From positions 186,001 through 250,000 of the forward strand of contig JADJAE010000160.1 in assembly GCA_016704445.1 (NCBI GenBank): 64,000 nt of DNA, in the 5' to 3' direction. A model generated the notes under the pieces. It had not been told where the DNA came from, searched no databases, and saw only the letters and a list, made by a program, of their open reading frames with translations. A program made the position numbers and the translations under genes. This document shows, piece by piece, positions 57,486 to 64,000 of the stretch (position 1 is its first letter; the number at the start of each line of letters is the position of its first letter). The stretch comes from Deltaproteobacteria bacterium (GTDB lineage: Bacteria > Myxococcota_A > Polyangia > Polyangiales > Ga0077539).

Positions 57486-58400
57486 ATGGCCGCCGTCCCT
57501 TCCACTCCCCCCGGACGCCCGCAGAACTCCCGCGTCTCCCGGGAGCCTCCCCCCCCGGCAGAGCCGCCTGTCCGCCGCCCCCGTCCGGCGCGCCCTTCGG
57601 AGCCGTGGTCGCAGCGGGCCTCGCGGTGGTCCCAGCAGCTCTCCTTCGTCCCGGTGCTGGTGCTCCTCGCGGGCACCGTGATCGCGGGGCGCTACGGCCA
57701 CCGCTGGCTCACGCACACCCCGCAGCTCGGCGCTCGCACCCTGGAGGTCACCGGCATCTCCCACTGCTCCCGCGAGGAGGTGCTCGCCGCCGCGAGGCTT
57801 ACCGTGGGCAGTAATGTCCTGGCGGTCGACCTGGAGCGGGCCGCCCGACAGATCGAGCGGCTCCCGTGGGTGGCGAGGGCCACCGTGACCCGGCAGCTCC
57901 CGGACACCCTGCGGGTGGCCATCGAGGAGCGCGCCCCCGCGGCGCTGGTCGCGGTGGGGGGCCTCTACCTCGCGAGCGCCGACGGGACGCTGTTCAAGCG
58001 CGCGGAGCCCGGCGACCCGGTCGACCTGCCGGTGGTGACGGGCCTCTCGCGGGAGTCGTTTCGCGATCGGCCCGACGGCGCCCGTGAGCAGGTGCGCGAC
58101 TCGCTGGCCCTCATGGGCGACCTGGAGAGCGCCCAGCTCGGGTCGTCGGCGCGGCTCCAGGAGGTGCACCGCGAGCCGACGGGCGACCTCTCGGTGATGC
58201 TCGGCGGGACGTACATCTGGCTCGGCCGTGGGCCGTACCGCTCGAAGCTGTCGCGGCTGCGGGTGGTCCTCGGGGAGCTGCGTCGGCACGGGCTGGAGGC
58301 CTCGGAGGTGCACCTGGAGAGCGACCGCCACCCCGAGCGGGTGACCGTGCGGGCGCACACCGCGAGCGCGGCCGAACCGGGGACCCGCCGCGGATCCTGA
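57486..58400 (+). CDS. ftsQ: Cell division protein FtsQ
   Basis: A 304-residue bitopic division protein. A Pro-rich cytoplasmic part (about 1-55), one helix (FVPVLVLLAGTVIAGRYG), then the POTRA domain (LEVTGISHCSREEVLAAARL, LPWVARATVTRQLPDTLRVA, EERAPAALVAVGGLYLASAD) and a beta-domain. FtsQ brings FtsB/FtsL and late proteins to the septum. ATG 57486 is chosen over GTG 57468. ftsA and ftsZ, which normally follow, are not here; a kinase gene is convergent at 46 bases. A GTG-start FtsQ is common in the phylum. Confidence 0.85.
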   Translation: MAAVPSTPPGRPQNSRVSREPPPPAEPPVRRPRPARPSEPWSQRASRWSQQLSFVPVLVLLAGTVIAGRYGHRWLTHTPQLGARTLEVTGISHCSREEVLAAARLTVGSNVLAVDLERAARQIERLPWVARATVTRQLPDTLRVAIEERAPAALVAVGGLYLASADGTLFKRAEPGDPVDLPVVTGLSRESFRDRPDGAREQVRDSLALMGDLESAQLGSSARLQEVHREPTGDLSVMLGGTYIWLGRGPYRSKLSRLRVVLGELRRHGLEASEVHLESDRHPERVTVRAHTASAAEPGTRRGS

Positions 58401-58446
58401 CGGCTGAGGTGACGATCGCCCGCGGGCCCTCCACCCCGGCGGAGGG

Positions 58447-60327
58447 CTACGGCACGAAGCGCTGCACCAGCGCCCGCACCGCGGCGGCGGTGAAGGGCTT
58501 CTCGATGCGCTCGTTGGGGACGCGCTCGAGGAAGGCCACCGCGGCCTGGGTGAAGGCGCCGCCGGTGATGAACACCATGCGCTCGGCGGCCTCCGGGCGG
58601 AGCCGGGCGAGCTCGTCGTAGAGGTCCATGCCCGACATGGTGGGCATCATCAGGTCGGACAGGATGACGTCGAAGGACTCGTCGGACAGCAGCAGGTCGA
58701 GCGCCTCGCGCGCCGTGGTCACGCAGGTCAGGTCGTGGGCCCGCAGCACGCGGGCGAGGATGACGCCGACCGCGCGCTCGTCGTCGACCACCAGCACCCG
58801 AGCGCGGCGCGAGGCAGGCGCCTCTGCCGGCTCGGTCGGGCCCGCGCCGACCTCGGCCCGATCGACGACCCCCGGGAGAGCGACGCGCAGCACGGCCCCG
58901 CGCCCCGGCAGGTTGGCCGCGGTGATCTCGCCGCCCATGCTGGTGATGATGTTGTGGCAGACGAAGAGCCCGAGCCCGGTGCCGACGCCGACGGGCTTGG
59001 TCGTGAAGAAGGGCTCGAAGATGCGCCCGAGCACGCCCTCGGGGATGCCCCCGCCCGTGTCGCGGACCTCGATGACGGCCCGGCCGAGCGCGTCGGTCGA
59101 TGTCACCACGCGTATCTCGTTCGCCTCGGCGCCGCCGTCGGGCAGGGCCTGCGCGGCGTTGACCAGGAGGTTGATGAACACCTGCCCGAGGCGGGCGTCG
59201 TCGGCCTCGACCCGCGGGATCTCCCCGTAGTCCTTCACCAGCCGCGCGCGGTGCCGGATCTCGTTGAAGGCCATGTCGATGGACAGCTCCAGCACGGGCC
59301 GCACCTCGATGACCGTGCGCCGCTCCTCCTCTGCGCGCGAGAAGGTCTTGAGCCCGCGGACGATCTTCCTGATGCGCTCGGCGCCCTCCCGCGCGTCGCC
59401 CGCCATCTCCACGTACCCGGCCATCTGGGCGGCGACGGACCCGGCGGTCATGTGGCGCATCTCTTCGGCCAGCATGTCGAGGTTCGCGATCACGTACGCG
59501 AGGGGGTTGTTGATCTCGTGCGCCACCCCGGCCGCGAGCGTGCCCACGGAGGCCATGCGATCGGCCAGGATGAGCTGCCGCTGGAGCTGCTCGCGCGCCT
59601 CGCGGGCCTCCCGCTCGGTGGTGAGGTCGCGCGCGATCGCGTAGACCTGCCCGCGGACCGGGTCCGAGACCGATCGCCACTCGAACCACCGGTAGCTCCC
59701 GTCGCGGCACCGGTACCGGTTGGTCAGCGCGCGCAGCGGCTCCCCCTTCGTCAGGAGCGACCGGGCCGCGAGCGTCATCGCGCGGTCGTCGGGGTGCACG
59801 AACTCGATCGAGGGCCGCGCCCGGAGCTCCTCCTCCGTCCACCCGAGGGTCCGCGTCCACGACGGGTTGACGCGCTTCAGGTACCCGTCGAAGCCCGCCA
59901 CGCACAGGTGGTCGAGGGACATCTCGAAGAACTCCACGCCGCCGGCGACCGCCTCCGCGCGTCGCCGATCGTCGACGTCGACGCAGCTCCCGATGAAGCC
60001 CGCGAACACCCCTTCGGCGTCGTGGTACGGCGCGCCCCGGTTGGAGACGTAGCGGTACGCGCCGTCGTGGCGGCGCAGCCGGTGCTCCCGCTCGAAGGCC
60101 TCTCGCCGGGCGAAGTGGTCGAGGTAGAGCGCGCGGCTCGCCGCGGCGTCGTCCGGGTGGACGCTCTCGGTCCATCCCTCCCCGAGCTCCTGCGCCAGAG
60201 CGCGCCCCGTGAACGCGAGCCAGCGGCCGTTGACGTAGTCGCATCCCGCGTCGCGCCCGGACCGCCAGACCATGGTCGGTGACTGCTCGACGAGCGCGCG
60301 ATACTCCTCGCATTCAAGGGAGGCCAT
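58447..60327 (-). CDS. Soluble PAS-PAS histidine kinase with C-terminal receiver
   Basis: A 626-residue hybrid kinase without membrane helix. PAS 1 (YRALVEQSPTMVWRSGRDAG, GWTESVHPDDAAASRALYLD), PAS 2 (MSLDHLCVAGFDGYLKRVNP, SIEFVHPDDRAMTLAARSLL), HisKA with phospho-His in TLAAGVAHEINNPLAYVIAN near residue 275, HATPase (VFINLLVNAAQALPDGGAEA, RDTGGGIPEGVLGRIFEPFF, TGLGLFVCHNIITSMGGEIT) and REC (RVLVVDDERAVGVILARVLR, DVILSDLMMPTMSGMDLYDE). The last His kinase class (AHEINNP) is common in Myxococcota. Output partner unknown. The ATG at 60327 is used; the open frame upstream is low complexity. Confidence 0.9.
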   Translation of the reverse strand: MASLECEEYRALVEQSPTMVWRSGRDAGCDYVNGRWLAFTGRALAQELGEGWTESVHPDDAAASRALYLDHFARREAFEREHRLRRHDGAYRYVSNRGAPYHDAEGVFAGFIGSCVDVDDRRRAEAVAGGVEFFEMSLDHLCVAGFDGYLKRVNPSWTRTLGWTEEELRARPSIEFVHPDDRAMTLAARSLLTKGEPLRALTNRYRCRDGSYRWFEWRSVSDPVRGQVYAIARDLTTEREAREAREQLQRQLILADRMASVGTLAAGVAHEINNPLAYVIANLDMLAEEMRHMTAGSVAAQMAGYVEMAGDAREGAERIRKIVRGLKTFSRAEEERRTVIEVRPVLELSIDMAFNEIRHRARLVKDYGEIPRVEADDARLGQVFINLLVNAAQALPDGGAEANEIRVVTSTDALGRAVIEVRDTGGGIPEGVLGRIFEPFFTTKPVGVGTGLGLFVCHNIITSMGGEITAANLPGRGAVLRVALPGVVDRAEVGAGPTEPAEAPASRRARVLVVDDERAVGVILARVLRAHDLTCVTTAREALDLLLSDESFDVILSDLMMPTMSGMDLYDELARLRPEAAERMVFITGGAFTQAAVAFLERVPNERIEKPFTAAAVRALVQRFVP

Positions 60328-60445
60328 GCTGGCACGGTCACTATCACAGCCGGGTGTGAGTGCACGGCGCGCTGCAGTGGGTGGTCGAGGAGGGCCTACG
60401 AGGGGACACGCCAATTCGCGCGGCGTAACGGCCCCCCGCCACCCT

Positions 60446-61204
60446 CTACGTCCGCGTCGTCGGCGGGGTCCATCCGGGCGTCGCGGCCGCGGGCACCGCC
60501 CAGACCTCCGCCACCTGAAACGACCCATCCACCACGCCGCGCGTCATCACCACCAGAAGTGATCCGTCCGGCGAGAACGCCATCGCGTCGACCCGCACCG
60601 ACGGCGCGAGCACCCTCGGAGCCGCGCCGCCGCGCACGTCGCGAACCGTCACCGTCGAGCCGTCGCTCGTCGCGAGCAACGACCCGTCCGGCGAGAGCGC
60701 CGACACCAGCACGAAGCCCGGACCGACGGTCACCGCCGACGAACTCGCCCCGCTGCCGCGGAGCGACTGCACCCGCGCGGTCGGCGATCCGCTGGTCGTC
60801 CACGCGACGTGGTCGCCCCCGGCCGAGAGAGCGCACCCACCGCCGCCCGGCGCGGTGGCGAGCACCTCGCCGTCGGTCACCCGCATCACCACCCCCCTCA
60901 CGCCGGAGGGCCCGCGCACGACCCCGCAGGCCACGGTGCCGTCGACCGAGCGGCGCGACCCGGCGGGCCACAGCCCGAAAGGCCACGAGCGCGGAGCACC
61001 CGAGGTCGGCGACCACACCCTCGACGTCGTCGGGTCGTCGAGCGTGAAGAGCCCGGAGGCGCCGCCCCCGTGGAGCCACACCATCGCCCCCAGCGGATCG
61101 GTCGCCCCTGCCGACGCGCCGTCCCGCACCCGCCACGCCCGCGCCACGCGGCGCTCGTCCACGCCCGCCAGCAGCGCGCCGTCGCTCGACCACGCCAGGC
61201 GCAT
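60446..61204 (-). CDS. Beta-propeller (WD40-like) protein, C-terminal part
   Basis: A 252-residue open frame of WD40-like strands (RLAWSSDGALLAGVDERRVA, SALSPDGSLLATSDGSTVTV, DAMAFSPDGSLLVVMTRGVV). Its ATG overlaps the stop of the upstream propeller frame (ATGA). The upstream frame ends GEVRQTIHAGRG in the middle of a repeat, and MRLAWSSDG here is the rest of that repeat, so the two are probably one protein split by a one-base change near 61210 rather than two genes. Confidence 0.6.
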   Translation of the reverse strand: MRLAWSSDGALLAGVDERRVARAWRVRDGASAGATDPLGAMVWLHGGGASGLFTLDDPTTSRVWSPTSGAPRSWPFGLWPAGSRRSVDGTVACGVVRGPSGVRGVVMRVTDGEVLATAPGGGGCALSAGGDHVAWTTSGSPTARVQSLRGSGASSSAVTVGPGFVLVSALSPDGSLLATSDGSTVTVRDVRGGAAPRVLAPSVRVDAMAFSPDGSLLVVMTRGVVDGSFQVAEVWAVPAAATPGWTPPTTRT

Positions 61205-62739
61205 CAGCCGCGCCCCGCGTGGATCGTCTGGCGCACCTCCCCCCCCGGCAACGCCCGCAGCTCCACGTCGCCGTCGGCGCGGGAGAGCGCCACGACGCTC
61301 GCGTCCGGGGCGACCGCGAGCGCGCCGGAGCGAAACGGCAGCGATACCTCCGCGTCGGGCGACGCGTTGGTCAGATCGATCACCGTGATCGACGCGCCCC
61401 GCAGCCGCACCGCGACGCGCCCGTCGAGCGAGCTCCGGGTGAGCGCCTGGTCGTCGCCGTCGCGCACCTGCGCCGCCTGCCGCACCGGGCCGACCACCGC
61501 GGACTGCAGCCACGCGCGAGCGGCGGACGGGACGACGTCCAGCCCGCAGGGGCGACCCGCGGCGTCGAGCGTTCCGCCGAGCACGCCCGCGGGAATGGCG
61601 AGCGCCGTCTGGCCGTGGGCCACGTCCCAGACCATCGCGGCGTACGAGGTCGCGATGGCCAGCAGGTCGCCTTCGGGCGACCACGACAGCCGCGCGTCGG
61701 CCGACGGCAGCATCGTCTGTCCGACGAGCTCGCCGTCGCGCGAAGAGTAGACCGACAGCGACGAGGCGCCCTGCGCGTCGAGGACGATGGCCGCGACGCG
61801 CGAGCAGTCGGGCGAGAAAAGCGCGCGCTGCAACGTCCCCGCGAGCTCGGCGAGGGGTCGCGTGGCGGGGGATCCGGTGAAGAGATCCAGCCGGTGGGCG
61901 TCGGGGACCGCGGCGACCCGGGTGCCCCCGACCGCGTGCACGGCGCCGTCGGGCGGAACGCACAGGGCCAGCCAGCGGGTGTCCGTCGGGCCGCGGTGGT
62001 CGGGGCACGACTCGCGCGTCGAGGGGCACCACGAAGGCGCCGGGGACGAGGCGCTGACCCGGGCGCCACGTGCGGTGTCGAAGACGGCGACCCTGCGACC
62101 GTACGAGACGGCGAGGCGACGCCCGTCTATCGAGAGCGCGGTGAGGTCGGGCACGGACGGGAGCGTGACGTGGGCGCGCTCGGTCCACGGAGCGCCGGGC
62201 GCGGACGCCGCTGGGGGCGCGACGAAGATCCGGGCGTCGGTCAGGTGCGCCGTCACGAGCAGCCGGCCATCGAACCCGACGTGCAGCCGATCGACGCCGA
62301 GCGGCAGGGTGATGGGCGGCGGCGTCGGCCCGAGCGGGTCGACGAAGCGGAGCTGCGCGCGCACGGAACCGAAGCCCAGGTGGGCGCTGCCCGAGGGCGC
62401 TCCCACGACGACCCAGCCCTGCGACGGCGCGACGTCCGGGAGCAGGATGTCGGCGCCCGCGATGGGACGATCGAAGCCCTGCGGAGACACCCGCACGAGC
62501 CCGTCGGAGGTGCGCAGCCAGAGCCCGCGCGAGTTGCCCGAGAACAGCACCCCCCGGATGGTTCGGCCCACGGTCATGAGGGGGCCGAGGTCGCGCAGCG
62601 AGGCGGCGTCGATGGGCTCCGCGCGGGCGGCGGTCTGCGCGCGGGCGGGCCCGGCTCCCGAGACGACGCCGAGCGCCGCGATGAGTCTCGCGGTCGTCCG
62701 CGGAGACGGTCCCCTCCTGCCCTTCCCCTCGGCGCTCAT
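61204..62739 (-). CDS. Beta-propeller (WD40-like) protein, N-terminal part with signal peptide
   Basis: A 511-residue frame with a signal-like N-terminus (TTARLIAALGVVSGAGPARA) and at least nine degenerate propeller strands (PDLTALSIDGRRLAVSYGRR, ALFSPDCSRVAAIVLDAQGA, RLSWSPEGDLLAIATSYAAM). The ATG at 62739 is the first good start. With the downstream frame it would make a 760-residue exported propeller. Such proteins bind other proteins; the partner is unknown. Divergent from the final lipoprotein gene across 117 bases. Confidence 0.65.
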   Translation of the reverse strand: MSAEGKGRRGPSPRTTARLIAALGVVSGAGPARAQTAARAEPIDAASLRDLGPLMTVGRTIRGVLFSGNSRGLWLRTSDGLVRVSPQGFDRPIAGADILLPDVAPSQGWVVVGAPSGSAHLGFGSVRAQLRFVDPLGPTPPPITLPLGVDRLHVGFDGRLLVTAHLTDARIFVAPPAASAPGAPWTERAHVTLPSVPDLTALSIDGRRLAVSYGRRVAVFDTARGARVSASSPAPSWCPSTRESCPDHRGPTDTRWLALCVPPDGAVHAVGGTRVAAVPDAHRLDLFTGSPATRPLAELAGTLQRALFSPDCSRVAAIVLDAQGASSLSVYSSRDGELVGQTMLPSADARLSWSPEGDLLAIATSYAAMVWDVAHGQTALAIPAGVLGGTLDAAGRPCGLDVVPSAARAWLQSAVVGPVRQAAQVRDGDDQALTRSSLDGRVAVRLRGASITVIDLTNASPDAEVSLPFRSGALAVAPDASVVALSRADGDVELRALPGGEVRQTIHAGRG

Positions 62740-62856
62740 GGCCGGGCAGCGTATCACCGCGTCTTCGACGCGGAGCAGACGTTGACGGGGCGTGCGACGC
62801 CGCGATATCCGCCAACGGGGGGTGGTGGTGGAAACGATGGAATTTCTGGGGGACCC

Positions 62857-64000
62857 ATGAAGATCAAGAGCGTGCACGGGCTCGTCGCAGCGGGCGTCAT
62901 CGCCTCGCTATCACTCACCGACTGCGCCACCACGGGCGCCCGGCGTCCGCGGGGCGCGGGGGCCAGGGCGCGCGTCGGGGGGACGCAGTTTCCGTCGAGG
63001 GCCGAGCTCGCACGGCTCTCCGCGACGCCTGCTCCCAGGGCGCCGGCCACGCCGACAGCCCCGCTGGAGCGCTGGGAGCTCGCGGGTCCCTTCCCCGAGG
63101 CCGTCGGGTCGGTGCCGTCGCAAGACCCCGCTCCTCTCGCGGCGCTGCTGCGCGCGCGCGCCGAGCGCACCGGGGGCCGCGCGGTGGTGACCGAGGCCAT
63201 GCAATGCGCGGCGCGCGAGCTCGGCCGCTACCTGTTGCGTCACGAGGGAGCGACCCCGCAGCCCATCTCCGACTTCGTGCTGGGGCGCTGCGGCGCGCTG
63301 GGCTCGCGGGTGTCCTCGGTGACGAGCGGCGGCACCGAGGCCGCGACCAGCTCCGACGCCGACGTGGTGCATCACTTCGAGACGGCGCTCGGGGGGCAGG
63401 TCGACCAGCTCCTCGACCTGGCGCCGGGACCCATCAACGTGGGCGCGGCCCTGGTGCGCGATGGCGACCGCTTCGTCACGTACACGGTCAGCGAGCAGCG
63501 GGTCGTCGCGCTGGAGCCGGGGCCCCTCACGCCCGACGCCAACGGCGACGTCACGCTCGCGGGTCGCCTGCTCACCACCACCGCGGGCCTCGGCGGATAC
63601 ATCAACCAGGGCACGTGGTCGTCCGCGACGTGCACCATGGACCCGGCGGTGCGGCTCCCCGCGTTTCGCGCGCGCTGCCCGATGCGCCCGGGGGACACCG
63701 TCGCCCGCGTCGAGCTCTCTGCCCATGCGCCCGGACGGCTGCTCGGTCACTCGGTGCTCAGCGCCATCGTCGGTTCGGGGCGGGCGGCGTCGCGCACCTT
63801 CGAGCTCCCGACCGACGACCCCGCGCAGGCGGCCCGCGATCCGCAGCAGGCGCAGGGCGTCGCGCTGGCGCTGCTCAACGACGCGCGGCGGGCGGCGGGC
63901 GCTCCCGCGGTCACGCTGGCCGCGCAGGAGTCGTCCGACGCGTGCCAGCTCGCGCCGGCGTACTTCGCCAACGCCACCGACAACGCGACGGCGGGCGACA
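62857..64000 (+). CDS. Partial lipoprotein or secreted protein with a possible CAP/SCP domain, cut by window end
   Basis: An open frame from ATG 62857 with GGGGGA just upstream runs off the right edge (381 codons seen). It starts MKIKSVHGLVAAGVIASLSL and has a Cys near residue 23 (LTDC), but Asp before the Cys is unusual for a lipobox. After a Pro/Ala-rich stretch there are two soluble parts. The last visible part (ALLNDARRAAGAPAVTLAAQ, then DACQLAPAYFANAT) resembles the start of a CAP/SCP domain, in which LN..R...G..P and a later His-Ala helix are typical. The identity is tentative until the full gene is read. Confidence 0.45.
   Translation, partial: MKIKSVHGLVAAGVIASLSLTDCATTGARRPRGAGARARVGGTQFPSRAELARLSATPAPRAPATPTAPLERWELAGPFPEAVGSVPSQDPAPLAALLRARAERTGGRAVVTEAMQCAARELGRYLLRHEGATPQPISDFVLGRCGALGSRVSSVTSGGTEAATSSDADVVHHFETALGGQVDQLLDLAPGPINVGAALVRDGDRFVTYTVSEQRVVALEPGPLTPDANGDVTLAGRLLTTTAGLGGYINQGTWSSATCTMDPAVRLPAFRARCPMRPGDTVARVELSAHAPGRLLGHSVLSAIVGSGRAASRTFELPTDDPAQAARDPQQAQGVALALLNDARRAAGAPAVTLAAQESSDACQLAPAYFANATDNATAGD

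Overview
The window is very GC-rich and densely coded. Several features point to a myxobacterium-like member of the Myxococcota: a lipoprotein ending in a MYXO-CTERM-like tail after eleven thrombospondin type 3 repeats, a Tad pilus locus rich in FHA and TPR proteins, a Roadblock/LC7 protein, soluble PAS kinases and many secreted repeat proteins. I see no rRNA, tRNA, CRISPR array or transposase, and no gene-free stretch longer than about 200 bases.

Layout. 0-8 kb: small HD and sigma-region-4-like proteins and a nucleotidyltransferase; a minus-strand run of a GT-C-like membrane protein, tsaB, dtd and astA; then Roadblock, aroQ, accB, accC. 8-13 kb: a large TPR protein, then a minus-strand group with a J-domain-like protein and an internally duplicated partner of unknown role. 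13-28 kb: a complete minus-strand Tad/Flp locus (two Flp pilins, prepilin peptidase, TadE/TadG-type proteins, CpaB, secretin, an FHA-fused CpaF, TadB, TadC, two more FHA proteins, a TPR lipoprotein and a second CpaF). 28-37 kb: an HTTM-type membrane protein with a small partner, a DNA methyltransferase, a TonB receptor, a DUF2357/PD-(D/E)XK nuclease, an HSDL2-like dehydrogenase, a GH25 lysozyme-like lipoprotein and a CobW GTPase. 38-47 kb: a chemosensory operon (cheW, cheR-TPR, cheW, CHASE3-type receptor, cheA-REC, cheB, REC-GAF-kinase). 47-64 kb: a 2-oxoglutarate oxygenase, a glutaredoxin/rhodanese fusion next to bolA, a vWA protein, an M15-like lipoprotein with TSP3 repeats, glyA, a DUF2452 protein, murC, a CysZ/EI24-like membrane protein, ftsQ, a PAS histidine kinase, a beta-propeller protein and a lipoprotein cut by the window end.

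Two things stand out. First, there are two extreme pure G tracts, 31 nt inside the 3' end of the lysozyme gene and 41 nt in the glyA/DUF2452 divergent intergenic region. Second, at least fifteen otherwise well conserved genes are broken by single-base-type frame changes, most next to short G or C runs and most dense in the chemosensory operon. This pattern looks more like homopolymer errors in the assembly than gene decay, because core genes such as glyA are also hit, but it needs reads to decide. Each affected entry says where the frame changes. The Tad locus, with three FHA proteins and two CpaF ATPases, is the best candidate for a distinctive system; Tad-like machines in Myxococcus (Kil) act in contact-dependent prey killing.
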